DNA of 64,000 nt from Methanosarcina sp. UBA293 (lineage in GTDB: Archaea; Halobacteriota; Methanosarcinia; Methanosarcinales; Methanosarcinaceae): assembly GCA_002499445.1 (NCBI GenBank), contig DALS01000013.1:1-64000 (forward strand), in the 5' to 3' direction. The notes under the pieces are model-generated. The model was not told the DNA's origin. It did not search any database and saw only the letters and a list, made by a program, of their open reading frames with translations. Shown here piece by piece: positions 9,734 to 18,469 of this stretch; the stretch's first letter is position 1; each line of letters opens with the position of its first letter. Both the position numbers and the translations under genes were made by a program.

Positions 9734-9910
9734 ATGGAGAATTTCAATTTACTCAAGAGAAAACTTGATGATATGAGCGTATCTGAGCTTTATGAGTATG
9801 CAAAGGAGACTTACCCAGAAAATGAGGAGCTCTGGTTAGGGTCTAAAAAAATAATAATCAGAAAAATTCTGAACTTTGAAAGAAACAGGCTGAACAAAGA
9901 GAATGCCTGA
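9734..9910 (+). CDS. Small conserved-looking charged protein, 58 aa
   Basis: ATG at 9734 has AAAGGTG 6 nt upstream and the frame ends at TGA 9908-9910. The protein begins MENFNLLKRKLDDMSVSELY and ends in a basic helix, FERNRLNKENA. It is rich in Lys, Glu and Leu, has no membrane segment, and is probably all-helical. I do not recognise the family. Good Shine-Dalgarno spacing and amino-acid composition argue that it is real. Confidence 0.6.
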   Translation: MENFNLLKRKLDDMSVSELYEYAKETYPENEELWLGSKKIIIRKILNFERNRLNKENA

Positions 9911-10155
9911 AAGAAAAACGAAAATTAAAAACGAAAATTGAAAATATAATTTATTCTCAGTTACCCGAACTCCATCTTAGTAGAGTTCTGCAATCCAGAG
10001 TCTAGCCTTGAAAGGATGGAGTCCTCTTCACCTGCTTCCAATATTCTCTTTTGAAATCTCCTTGTATTACTATAATTTAGACTGTTGAAAGTATGAGTCT
10101 ATCATTAAGTAGAGCGTTCTTGGGAAATATAAATATATGAAAAAACTTTGAAATT

Positions 10156-11421
10156 TCAAAAGAGCGTCCTTAAGAACGTTCCAAAAGCTTTCATAAGCCT
10201 TAAGGAGTTTCCTGAAAACATAAGTTTTCTCATAAGGATAGACGGATGGTCCATGTCTCCGTACTCAGTAATCGTGTTGAGGATTGAGGGAGTATTCAAC
10301 GAGCCTATTAGGTCGTTCAACTGTCTATCTTCCAGCTTCCCGATGTAGTCATGAATTTTCATGCCTATTTCAAGCTCTTTTCCAAGACTCTTCCGCCAGA
10401 GCTGATCATATTCGGAAAGTCGTTTTGCTGAGGTATCTCCATCAAGGGCAGCTTCTGCTGCAACTTTTCCAGCAATTTTTGCCGCAAAAGCTCCTGTGTA
10501 GATTCCCCCTCCAGAAGTCGGTTTTGTCTGTCCTGCCGCATCGCCTACCAACAGAACCCCATCTGAGACAGTTTTTTCCTGAGGACCAATTGGGATGCCT
10601 CCAACTACAAAATCAAGCATGCCTCCTGAGTATTTTGCTTTTACATGAGGATTGGAGTGGAGAAGCTTATTAAGGTAAGAAAGGGGAGAAGAGTCTTCCT
10701 GCCCGCCTTTCCAGGCAAGCCCGGGTTCAAGAGCAAGTCCTATCCTTGAAACCTTTTCGTCAACAGGCACCGCCCAGGCAAAAAAACCAGGAGCAAAAGA
10801 GCCAGGAAAAAGTTCTACAAAGTCGCTGTTATCCGAGGCATAGGGGGCTTCAATCTGGATACCTGGAAGTACGCGGGCAGGTTTTCCAAGCCCTGCATAA
10901 CTGGCTATCTGGCTTTTTACGCCGTCTGCCCCTATTATAGCGGATGTGCAGATTGTTTCGGGCTTGCCGTTCCTGAGTATCCTTAATTTTATCTGGGAAC
11001 TTTTCTGCTCTTCCCTTTTTTTCCCTTCCTTACTGGTTTCAGGATTCGTTTTTTCGAGTCCTACAGCTCTTGTTCTGAGAGAAAGCTCCACGCCTTCTTC
11101 TACAGCCATTACCGCCAGGGCGCGGTCAAAGTTTTTCCGTGAGACAACATATGCTTTGGTCTGCTTTCCATCAATTGGCAGGCATTGCCCGTCTGGAGAA
11201 TGTACAAAAGCCCCGCGAACTGAGTTGAACACAAAATAGTCTGAAGGCTTGAGTTCGCACTCTGCAACCGCTCTGGTGCTCAAAAGCCCTGTACAGCCTA
11301 CAGGTGACCCTATGGAAGCATGTTCTTCAATCAGGAGAACCTTCGCCCCGTTTAAGGCTGCGTAGCGAGCTGCGGTAGATCCCACTGGACCGGCTCCAAC
11401 CACAACAACGTCGTACTTCAT
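10156..11421 (-). CDS. Geranylgeranyl reductase family FAD-dependent oxidoreductase
   Basis: 421 aa. It starts with a Rossmann FAD-binding motif (VVVGAGPVGSTAARYAA), has an Arg-rich middle segment (SRKNFDRAL) and the second FAD motif GVLLVGDAAGQTKPTSGGG near residue 280, in the layout of the geranylgeranyl reductase/digeranylgeranylglycerophospholipid reductase family. In archaea these enzymes saturate the isoprenoid chains of archaeal lipids or quinone-like carriers. A PVGCTG cysteine segment near residue 43 is typical of the family. The gene stands alone, divergent from the PAPS-reductase-like gene. Whether this is the main lipid reductase or a paralogue cannot be decided, since methanogens often carry several. 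Confidence 0.87.
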   Translation of the reverse strand: MKYDVVVVGAGPVGSTAARYAALNGAKVLLIEEHASIGSPVGCTGLLSTRAVAECELKPSDYFVFNSVRGAFVHSPDGQCLPIDGKQTKAYVVSRKNFDRALAVMAVEEGVELSLRTRAVGLEKTNPETSKEGKKREEQKSSQIKLRILRNGKPETICTSAIIGADGVKSQIASYAGLGKPARVLPGIQIEAPYASDNSDFVELFPGSFAPGFFAWAVPVDEKVSRIGLALEPGLAWKGGQEDSSPLSYLNKLLHSNPHVKAKYSGGMLDFVVGGIPIGPQEKTVSDGVLLVGDAAGQTKPTSGGGIYTGAFAAKIAGKVAAEAALDGDTSAKRLSEYDQLWRKSLGKELEIGMKIHDYIGKLEDRQLNDLIGSLNTPSILNTITEYGDMDHPSILMRKLMFSGNSLRLMKAFGTFLRTLF

Positions 11422-11811
11422 ACCTTATTACCTTCAAGATTAACTTCAAAATTTTCTTCGAGAATAAGCCCTTGCATAGCAAGAAGCTTACTTACTTACT
11501 TACTTACTTACTTCTTATTTTTAATTAAAATATCAATTTTTATATATGAATAAAGTAATACTCACTCCTAATAATGAGCCTTTGTTGATTAAAATAGTTT
11601 CTTTATCGATTGAATGATTCTTTGTTGAGGCTTTGAGCTCGTTTTTAATCTTTGTTATTGTTTAAACTAACGGTGGATTTCTTTAGATCCAAAAAACTTT
11701 CCCCGCTTCAAAATCTTAATATATTGATAAATTTATTCACCATGAAACTGAACTATAAAACTGATTGATCAGATACTTAACTATTTCCTCGAACCACAAC
11801 CAGGCTTTTCT
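11422..11811. other. Divergent promoter region with a CTTA microsatellite
   Basis: The 390-bp gap separates divergently transcribed genes. At 11487-11510 there are six perfect copies of the tetranucleotide CTTA (TAAG on the minus strand), 66-90 nt upstream of the reductase ATG, so copy-number change could alter its promoter or leader. No gene was seen here. Confidence 0.6.
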
Positions 11812-14145
11812 ATGCGGCAGAAAAAAGAAAAAATCCAGGCTTCGAATTCACAGAAAACAGAAAAAAGTAACCAGAATAGAAAAAAACCCCGGACTTCAGA
11901 GAATAGAGCTTCCCTGACTTTAGATAGAAAGCATTCTCAGACTCCAAAAAAGCATTCTCAGACCTCGAAAAACAGCGTAGAAAACAAATCCACAGGCTTT
12001 GAAGAAAAGCCATCTAAAGAAATGTTTTCCAAAGGATGGTCTTCTAAAAGAATGTCTTTTGAGAGAAAGCGAGTCTCTGGCAAGATCTTTGGCTATGAGA
12101 AAAATCAGGATGAGAAAAGTCAGGATCTCGATTTCCAGAAGAAAAAGAACTCCAAGCGTTATGAGTATGAAGACGATCAAATTTTCTGGTGCAGAAAGTG
12201 CAATCTTCCCCTTATAGGGGAAGAATGTGGGAGATGCGGCAGCCGAGGAGAAGTCCTTCAGCTCTCTCAGCCTGCAGACGTCCGCTTTTGTTCTCCTTAC
12301 GAGCGGGAAATCCTGGACAGGCAGCTTAATTTGACTTTTGGCTACAATCCTCTTGGTAAGAGGCTCATTCTTCTTAATAAAATCCCTGGCGAGGATAAAA
12401 CGGATGAGGTGCTTGTAGATGGTTTCATTTTCGGGGTTCTAAGGTTTGAGCTTTCGAAAATGGATTATAGTTTTGAGCCTTCTCTCCAAGGAGCAAAAAT
12501 TCTCCTAGAACATGTTGAAGGCAGGAAAGTCAAACTTAAAAAAACAAATAAGCACCTTAATGGAAAAAGTGTGGCTGCAGGATCAGTTGAAACATTTGAT
12601 AGCAATATAAAAACAGGAGACTTCGTGCTTGTTACTGCAGGCAGCCTGACAGGATATGGAGTTTCTTATATTGAAGGCGCAGACTTTCAGAACCTGAAAA
12701 TCTTGCCTGAACTCGAGAGCCGGATTGAACTGGAATCTTCAACCGGAGCTGGGATAAAAATTCTCAGGGTCAGGAAGGTTGACAGTAGTAAAATATCGCT
12801 TCATCCTGAAACTCCTGATCTTGGGGCATGCATAGAAGCTAACAAAAAACATCTCCAGGTGCTTGGAAAAAATGCAATCAACACCATTCGCGGGATTGTT
12901 TCCAGGAAAGAATTCCAAAATCTGCCTGTTTATGTATCCTTTAGCGGAGGAAAAGACAGCCTGGTAGTGCTTGACCTAGCTCAGGCCTCCCTTAAACAAA
13001 GGGAACTTAAAGCTTTCTTCCTGAACACTGGAATCGAATTTCCGGAAACTGTTGAGTTTGTACGAAACTTTTGCAGGGAAAGAGAAATTCCCCTCAGGGA
13101 AGCAAATGCAGGTTCCTCTTTCTGGGATCAGGTAGGAAAATTCGGCCCCCCTGCAAAAGACTTCCGCTGGTGCTGCAAAGTCTGCAAGCTGGCAAACGCA
13201 GGAGATCTTGATACAGGGACAGAAACTTACTCTCGAAAAGGAGCCAGCAATGTGTCTTATCTGACAATCGACGGTAAGCGAAAGCACGAGTCATTCTCAA
13301 GGGCAAAGATTGCAGCAAGCGAGACAAATCCCTTTGTCCCTGCCCAGCTCAATATTTTCCCAATCAGGGATTGGAAGGAAATTGAGGTCTGGCTCTATAT
13401 ACATTGGAGAAAGCTTTCCTACAATCCTCTCTATGACCTTGGCTTTGAAAGAGTAGGTTGCTGGCTCTGCCCATCTGCCCTTGCTGCCGAATACACCAGA
13501 GTAAAAGAGCTACACCCTGAAATGTACACGAAGTGGAATGCCTTCCTGCTGGAATGGGCGAAAACCCGGGGGCTTTCCGAGGAATTCGTAGAACATGGGT
13601 TCTGGCGCTGGAAGGAACTGCCTCCTAAAATGCTCAGGCTGTCTGAGAAGCTAGGAATTTCCCTGCTTGCGAGAGATGATGCTGAAGACTTTGAAATTGA
13701 AGTCGTGTCCGGAATCTCCCCCTGTCGAGCAGGCGGTTTTTCAATAGAAGCAGGAGTTAAAGGCATCAGGGAAAAAGAAGTTGCAAGCTTCCTCAATGTA
13801 CTGGGAAACACAGTTTATGCGGAAGATCTTGGAATGTTGCTGGTTAAAACCGAAACCGGAACTGTAAAGTTTTTTTCGAATGGGAATCTGCTTGTAAGTT
13901 CGGAAACAAAGGAAAAAGCAGTTTCGCTCTTTAAGGAGGCTGCAAAACAATTTATAAGGCTTTCTCGTTGTACCGGCTGTGGGATCTGTGTAAAAGCCTG
14001 TTCGGTCGGAGCAATCTCTCTAGAAGGAAAAATACCGTGCGTAAACGAAGCCTGTATCAGATGTGGAAAATGTGCAGAGTCCTGCGTGGTAACCCGGTAT
14101 TTTGATAAACTTGTGCCTGACCTGAATAAAAGGCTAAAAGTATAA
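11812..14145 (+). CDS. PAPS-reductase-family protein with zinc ribbon, PUA-like region and C-terminal ferredoxin domain
   Basis: 777 aa. Residues 1-120 are Lys/Ser-rich low complexity. A zinc ribbon with four Cys follows (CRKC then CGRCG, about 125-146). A ~200-residue region looks like a PUA-type RNA-binding fold (VLVDGFIFG, FVLVTAGSLTGYG). The PAPS-reductase/ATP-pyrophosphatase P-loop YVSFSGGKDSL is near residue 374, with CCKVCK and WLCPSA cysteine motifs. The last 65 residues carry two [4Fe-4S] motifs (CTGCGICVKACS and CIRCGKCAESC). Such multidomain proteins are known in methanogens, where true sulfate assimilation is doubtful. The PUA-like part would fit an RNA thiolation or sulfur-transfer role (inference). 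Partial decayed copies of this gene occur at 15518-15856 and 16804-16939. The ATG at 11812 gives a long tail, and a later start is possible. Confidence 0.85.
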   Translation: MRQKKEKIQASNSQKTEKSNQNRKKPRTSENRASLTLDRKHSQTPKKHSQTSKNSVENKSTGFEEKPSKEMFSKGWSSKRMSFERKRVSGKIFGYEKNQDEKSQDLDFQKKKNSKRYEYEDDQIFWCRKCNLPLIGEECGRCGSRGEVLQLSQPADVRFCSPYEREILDRQLNLTFGYNPLGKRLILLNKIPGEDKTDEVLVDGFIFGVLRFELSKMDYSFEPSLQGAKILLEHVEGRKVKLKKTNKHLNGKSVAAGSVETFDSNIKTGDFVLVTAGSLTGYGVSYIEGADFQNLKILPELESRIELESSTGAGIKILRVRKVDSSKISLHPETPDLGACIEANKKHLQVLGKNAINTIRGIVSRKEFQNLPVYVSFSGGKDSLVVLDLAQASLKQRELKAFFLNTGIEFPETVEFVRNFCREREIPLREANAGSSFWDQVGKFGPPAKDFRWCCKVCKLANAGDLDTGTETYSRKGASNVSYLTIDGKRKHESFSRAKIAASETNPFVPAQLNIFPIRDWKEIEVWLYIHWRKLSYNPLYDLGFERVGCWLCPSALAAEYTRVKELHPEMYTKWNAFLLEWAKTRGLSEEFVEHGFWRWKELPPKMLRLSEKLGISLLARDDAEDFEIEVVSGISPCRAGGFSIEAGVKGIREKEVASFLNVLGNTVYAEDLGMLLVKTETGTVKFFSNGNLLVSSETKEKAVSLFKEAAKQFIRLSRCTGCGICVKACSVGAISLEGKIPCVNEACIRCGKCAESCVVTRYFDKLVPDLNKRLKV

Positions 14146-14321
14146 AATGACCAAGAGCCTAGATATTAACTTCTACAGTATTTTTTCAAAAAGTTCCTGA
14201 TTATATTTATAGGACTTATGCACTTGAAGTACAAAATCAAGCAATTCAACTCTGTGATTGGTTTAGTGTTTTTTAATTAGCCAACTAATCTTAGAATTTT
14301 TCCGTAGAAGTTCTAACTACT

Positions 14322-15065
14322 CTACCTAACCACCCTATGATAGTGCACTATATACAAGATACCTAGTATAGGCAGTAGCAGGAAGAATCCCATCTGTCCT
14401 ATGTCTAAGACGATCATAGACCAGAAAGTCCTAGACCAGAAAGATTGAATCATAAGCTCATCGATTAATCCCAGCCTCATCTTAACTGTCTGCACAATTA
14501 TCGGAATAGCAATACAAAGAAGTGGTAATAAAGCAATTAATTTCATCTCTTTTGTAATTTTTGTCCTGTCATAATCTACCGAAGGCAGTAAGTAAATGAA
14601 CAGACTAGCCGGAAGAATGACAACAAAGAACATAGTACTAGGCAGCTGGTTATACGGAGACCCCAAGTAAAATATTTTATCAGTTATAGGATAGATTACA
14701 GTTTCCACTATTTTCTGAATCGGAAAGAGCAAGGTATAAAGCAACGAATCATGATGAGATCCATAGATCATAACTCTAGTATATCCAGCCACAGTTGTTA
14801 TAGTCTGATACGCACCAGCAATTAATAAAGGTACACAGCATGAAATCTTTCTGACATCCTTCCTGCTCTGAACAATATTCTGTCCAATAGAGACTATCGG
14901 TATAAAAAACAGAATAAACAATCCTGGCGTCATAACCAAGGCGATTATATCTCCAAAGATTGTTAAAACAAAAACAGCAAACCATACATAATGCAGAAAG
15001 AAAAGAAGAGCCTCTAAAGGCATTATCTTCTTAACTTTTAAGATGAATCGGTCAATAAAATTCAT
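14322..15065 (-). CDS. Multi-pass membrane protein, unknown function
   Basis: 247 aa with about six hydrophobic helices (for example WFAVFVLTIFGDIIALVMT, STMFFVVILPASLFIYLLP and MIVLDIGQMGFFLLLPILGI). It resembles small archaeal integral membrane proteins of the Yip1-like type only in overall layout, and I see no catalytic motif. The gene is convergent with the PAPS-reductase-like gene and lies in a region shaped by duplication and decay. ATG at 15065 lacks a strong ribosome site. Confidence 0.6.
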   Translation of the reverse strand: MNFIDRFILKVKKIMPLEALLFFLHYVWFAVFVLTIFGDIIALVMTPGLFILFFIPIVSIGQNIVQSRKDVRKISCCVPLLIAGAYQTITTVAGYTRVMIYGSHHDSLLYTLLFPIQKIVETVIYPITDKIFYLGSPYNQLPSTMFFVVILPASLFIYLLPSVDYDRTKITKEMKLIALLPLLCIAIPIIVQTVKMRLGLIDELMIQSFWSRTFWSMIVLDIGQMGFFLLLPILGILYIVHYHRVVR

Positions 15066-15389
15066 TTAGATTACCGTTTACTTTTGCTCTAAAGTAGTGT
15101 CGAGTTTACTTATTATAAATTTATAATGAATTGAAAAATTTACCTATTATCAATAATCTTTTTTTCTAATAATCTTGTTTTAGTGTTGTTTTTAAACCAT
15201 CTTTCTGCAGTAAAATTTCAGTTTTCACAATTTTTACGTTATTAATTTAACGTAAATTTATTGAACTTTTTTGCAGGAATTAAAGGTGGATGTGTGAATA
15301 GAGACCAAAAAACGATAGCATTCAATCTTTACCGAGTTCCATTTAGAGTTTAGGTTGTTTTAATATGTTTCAAAAACACTATTGGAAAA

Positions 15390-15545
15390 CCAACTATACA
15401 AATTGAATGTACCAATTAAAACGATTCGTAACTATAAAAAATTTTCCTATATGTCACGTCAATTTCATATATCATGTCAATTTCATAAAACATGACGAAT
15501 AAAGCCAGAAGAATGAGAAGTAAATCAAAAAACCCTCCTGGCGCT
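15390..15545. repeat. Left arm of a direct repeat flanking the secreted-protein gene (right arm 16700-16836)
   Basis: Both arms share recognisable blocks in the same order: a TACAAATTGAAT/TACAGATTGAAT block, a CGTAACTATAAAAA/CATAACTATAGAAA block, a TTTATAAACCATGATGAAT-like block, a CAGAAGAAT-GTAAA block, and CCTCCTGGCGCT/CCTCCAGATGCC. Each arm then joins directly to a fragment of the PAPS-reductase-like gene. Identity is moderate, so the duplication is not recent. The right arm is also the upstream region of the gene at 15878-16681. Confidence 0.65.
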
Positions 15546-15856
15546 TGGAAAATATGCTATCAACATTATTCCGAGATTATTTCCAGGAACGAATACCAAG
15601 ACCTGCCTGTCTATGTTTCCTTCAGTAGTAGAAAAGACAGTCTTGTAGTGCTTGATGCGTGAATTGAACAGTCTCTCAAGAGGGAAAAGCACTTCATGTA
15701 AGCGAAGTCTGTATCGGTGCAGAAAATGCATGGAATCCTATGTGGTGATCCGGTATTTGATAAATTCGTACCTGACCTAGATAAAAGGCTAAAGGTATTG
15801 ACCTAGATAAAAGGCTGAAGGTATTGACCTAGATAAAAGGCTAAAGGTATAAATGA
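15518..15856 (+). pseudogene. Internally deleted fragment of the PAPS-reductase-like gene
   Basis: 15518-15690 matches 12829-13010 of the intact gene (for example GCTTGGAAAA.ATGC.ATCAACA and GACAGTCTTGTAGTGCTTGA against GACAGCCTGGTAGTGCTTGA). The P-loop Gly codons have changed and a stop follows at once. After a deletion of about 1 kb the sequence resumes at the ferredoxin end (GTAAGCGAAGTCTGTATC against GTAAACGAAGCCTGTATC, from about 14039) and continues to the old stop codon region. No frame is open across it. It is a dead partial copy, not a gene. Confidence 0.85.
15774..15850. repeat. 26-bp tandem repeat, three copies, within the pseudogene
   Basis: The last codons of the fossil gene are repeated three times with period 26 (starts at 15774, 15800 and 15826; core GACCTAGATAAAAGGCTAA). 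Only one copy exists at the end of the intact gene, so the expansion happened after the duplication. Confidence 0.9.
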
Positions 15857-15877
15857 CCAAAACATGTGGTTGTATCA

Positions 15878-16681
15878 TTAAGTTCCTATATGTATGCCCG
15901 TCACTTTTTTTTGGGTTAGGATCTGTGTTAGGAGTTGTAGATGTGGGAGACTATCCGACAAATAGTGACTTGAGTATCTAAAATTCTGATGAGCAGTTGC
16001 TTGATCTCTATTATTTTTTGCGGAGATCGCGCTGTTAGCAAACTCATTACATCTATCAAAGCCACTATTGTCTGGATTTTCAGATGCATCTTGGACATAA
16101 CTACGATAAGCATGCCCATCATAAGCATAATAAGCAAAATCTGGATGAGGATTGCCTGCCCACATAATTCCAGAACTCCCGAAAATACTTACAGCACCGT
16201 TATTCGGAAGATCAACTCTGAGTTCACTAAGATTAACACTCACAATAAAACGTTTCTCCATAATCTTATCCACATCATGCAGCACAAGATTATCTGCAGC
16301 CACAAACTTATCTGGATACCTATCCCAGATATCCTGCAGATCATCTTTTAACTTTTCTTTATCCTTCTTCTCAAGATCAGATTCATCAATCGCAGTGAAA
16401 TAAGCAACCTGACTCTCATTATCAGTCGCGGCAAAAGCAATCCCACTATAAGGAGATGCCTTCACAACACCCGGCAAAGAAGCTTGCAGCTCCAAATAGT
16501 CTGCAACTTTCTTCATTCCTTCTTCACCTAGCTCAGCCTCCAAAGCTTCTATCTTTAGCTGAGCAGCATCTTTAGTTAGGTTGGTTTGCTGTTCTTCGGT
16601 CGAAGCTATTGCTGAAGGTATCAAACATAGACTCAATGCTATAGCAATACACAGCACTAATATTCTATTTTTACTATTCAT
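15878..16681 (-). CDS. Secreted protein, unknown function, 267 aa
   Basis: The chosen ATG at 16681 has GGAGGG 9 nt upstream. A GTG at 16696 would place that ribosome site inside the coding region. Residues 1-27 form a signal peptide (ILVLCIAIALSLCLIPSAIAS). The mature part begins with a Gln/Glu/Lys-rich helix, followed by a mixed alpha/beta region with KASPYSGIAFAATDNES and a Tyr/Asp-rich segment (HPDFAYYAYDGHAYRSYVQD). There is no C-terminal anchor, so it may be released. I do not recognise the family. The gene is flanked on both sides by fossil pieces of the PAPS-reductase-like gene and by a pair of direct repeats, which suggests it came in with, or was duplicated around, those segments. 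Confidence 0.65.
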   Translation of the reverse strand: MNSKNRILVLCIAIALSLCLIPSAIASTEEQQTNLTKDAAQLKIEALEAELGEEGMKKVADYLELQASLPGVVKASPYSGIAFAATDNESQVAYFTAIDESDLEKKDKEKLKDDLQDIWDRYPDKFVAADNLVLHDVDKIMEKRFIVSVNLSELRVDLPNNGAVSIFGSSGIMWAGNPHPDFAYYAYDGHAYRSYVQDASENPDNSGFDRCNEFANSAISAKNNRDQATAHQNFRYSSHYLSDSLPHLQLLTQILTQKKVTGIHIGT

Positions 16682-16803
16682 CCTTTCTCCCTCCACATCC
16701 AGCCATACAGATTGAATACATCAATAAATACGACTCATAACTATAGAAACTTTTTTAAGCTTTGTGAATTTTATAAACCATGATGAATAATGTCAGAAGA
16801 ATA

Positions 16804-16939
16804 GAAAGTAAAACAAAAAACACCTCCAGATGCCTAATAAATTTGTGCCTGACCTGGATAAAAGGCTAAAGGTATAAAAAACCAAAGATCTGGATCTCTC
16901 TTTTCTATGATATTTTTAAATAGTTTCTAATTATATTTA
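16804..16939 (+). pseudogene. Second, shorter fossil of the PAPS-reductase-like gene 3' end
   Basis: The sequence goes from the CAAAAAACACCTCCAGATGCC block (matching about 12838-12857) straight to AATTTGTGCCTGACCTGGAT and the old stop (matching 14107-14145). It then runs into the original downstream sequence, ending near TAATTATATTTA as at 14200. It is therefore a deletion derivative of the same duplicated segment as 15518-15856. Non-coding. Confidence 0.8.
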
Positions 16940-17020
16940 GACATTACATTCTCTAATTAAATCTTAGATGTTTCATTTCTACATTTTCCTAAATAAATTC
17001 GATTTAAATTTGTTAATTTA

Positions 17021-17043
17021 CTATTATTATTACTATTATTATT
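17021..17043. repeat. ATT trinucleotide microsatellite
   Basis: A short run of ATT/ACT triplets lies about 40-60 nt upstream of the AI-2E-family gene, in its promoter region. The remainder of 16940-17081 is plain A+T-rich sequence. Confidence 0.6.
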
Positions 17044-17081
17044 TACCTACCCAAAATTATCCATCCAAACGGAATTGAAAA

Positions 17082-18191
17082 ATGAGATTGAGCCAAACCC
17101 CTGACGGAGTAAGCCAGCTAATTGCCAGTCGCTGGAAAATCGGAGCTGCCTTGGCGGTAGCACTGCTTTTGTACTTTTCTATTATAATCATGCTGCCTCT
17201 GGCAGATGGGATCGTACTGGGCATAGTGTTTGCTTATATTGCCAGGCCTATTCAGATTAAATTCAAAAAGCATAGAAAAATCGGGGCTCTAATTGCCAGC
17301 CTGTTCATATTCGTCCCTATAGTCTTCATTGTTGGAGCAGGTATTCTTGAAATCCTTAACCAGATCTCCTTAATTGTTGAAAATCAGACGGCTTTTACGG
17401 CAGCAATTCTTCATTTCATAAACGCCCTGAGTATTCCAGAAGTAATTCTGGAAAAAATTAATTCTGCCATCTGGGACCTTTTTACCTCTTTACTTCCTGC
17501 ATTAGGCAGCATAGGGCTTTTTTCATATGCCCGGGGAGTCGGTCTGTTTGTTGTTAATTTTATAATTTCGATCATCTTCTGTTTTTATATACTTGCAGAC
17601 GGGGATAGGCTTTACTGCGCTTTTCTTGGCGTGATACCGAAAGAGTATAAGGGAATTGTAAACAGTTACGCGAGTCACCTTGATATGATACTTAAGGGAA
17701 TTTTCATTGGTACAGCCTACTCTTCCCTTATAGTAAGCGTGACTTCAGTTTTTGTATTCTACGCTTTCGGTTTTTCCCATGCACTGGCACTTGCAACCCT
17801 TATCTTCATAGCTTCGGTGATCCCTCTTTTTGCCGGGTATATGGTGCTTGTACCTCTGGCTTTAGTGCGTTACCTCCAGAGCGGATTTGAAAGTGCAGCT
17901 TTTTTCTTTGTGGTTTCTTCTCTTGTAATTTACGGCCCTCCTGAACTGATTCTCAAACCCTACTTGGCCGGCATGAGATCCAAAATTCATCCGATGCTGC
18001 TCATTCTTGCTTTCCTTGGCGGAGCTTTTGTCGGTGGAATTGCAGGTTTTTTTGCAGCTCCCATTCTCCTTGGAGCTCTGGTTGCGGCTTATAGAGTTTA
18101 TCAGGAACAGATTCATTCCGACATTCCTGAAACCTGCGTGGATCTCAAAAACCAGGAATATTCCTACAAAACTGAATTGGAGACTGAATGA
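17082..18191 (+). CDS. AI-2E family transporter (PerM/UPF0118), 369 aa
   Basis: Polytopic membrane protein of the AI-2E/PerM family, with about eight transmembrane helices. It has an N-terminal pair of hydrophobic helices (LAVALLLYFSIIIMLPLADG), a central amphipathic ~120-residue soluble segment, and the conserved C-terminal part (HPMLLILAFLGGAFVGGIAGFFAAPILLG) typical of the family. Members act as autoinducer-2 exporters or Na+/H+ antiporters, and the substrate in archaea is unknown. ATG at 17082 gives a usual family length. The gene seems monocistronic, followed by a hairpin at 18313 and then thrS. Confidence 0.87.
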   Translation: MRLSQTPDGVSQLIASRWKIGAALAVALLLYFSIIIMLPLADGIVLGIVFAYIARPIQIKFKKHRKIGALIASLFIFVPIVFIVGAGILEILNQISLIVENQTAFTAAILHFINALSIPEVILEKINSAIWDLFTSLLPALGSIGLFSYARGVGLFVVNFIISIIFCFYILADGDRLYCAFLGVIPKEYKGIVNSYASHLDMILKGIFIGTAYSSLIVSVTSVFVFYAFGFSHALALATLIFIASVIPLFAGYMVLVPLALVRYLQSGFESAAFFFVVSSLVIYGPPELILKPYLAGMRSKIHPMLLILAFLGGAFVGGIAGFFAAPILLGALVAAYRVYQEQIHSDIPETCVDLKNQEYSYKTELETE

Positions 18192-18312
18192 GAAATAATT
18201 TCCAGAATTAGTCTCCGAAAATTAACTGAGAGTGATCTGAGACCTTAGAGTTTTCAAGGTATACATTAAAAAATCAATCGAAAGGGATTGTTTTATATCA
18301 TTGAAGGATATT

Positions 18313-18329
18313 AGGACTGTCATAGTCCT
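18313..18329 (+). terminator. Short perfect hairpin between the transporter gene and thrS
   Basis: AGGACT-GTCAT-AGTCCT forms a 6-bp stem with a 5-nt loop, followed by a T-rich stretch. It lies 122 nt after the transporter stop and 141 nt before the thrS ATG. It could end the transporter transcript or sit in the thrS leader. Confidence 0.4.
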
Positions 18330-18469
18330 TCCATAGATCCTTCTTTACTTCCTTTAATCAAGCTCTACTGACGGGTACAGACTGCAAACCGTCTTAAATA
18401 AATCAATTATCTGATTCAGAGAACCGAAGCTAATTCGGATTAAAATCCAGCGATAAAACAGGTGATAGA

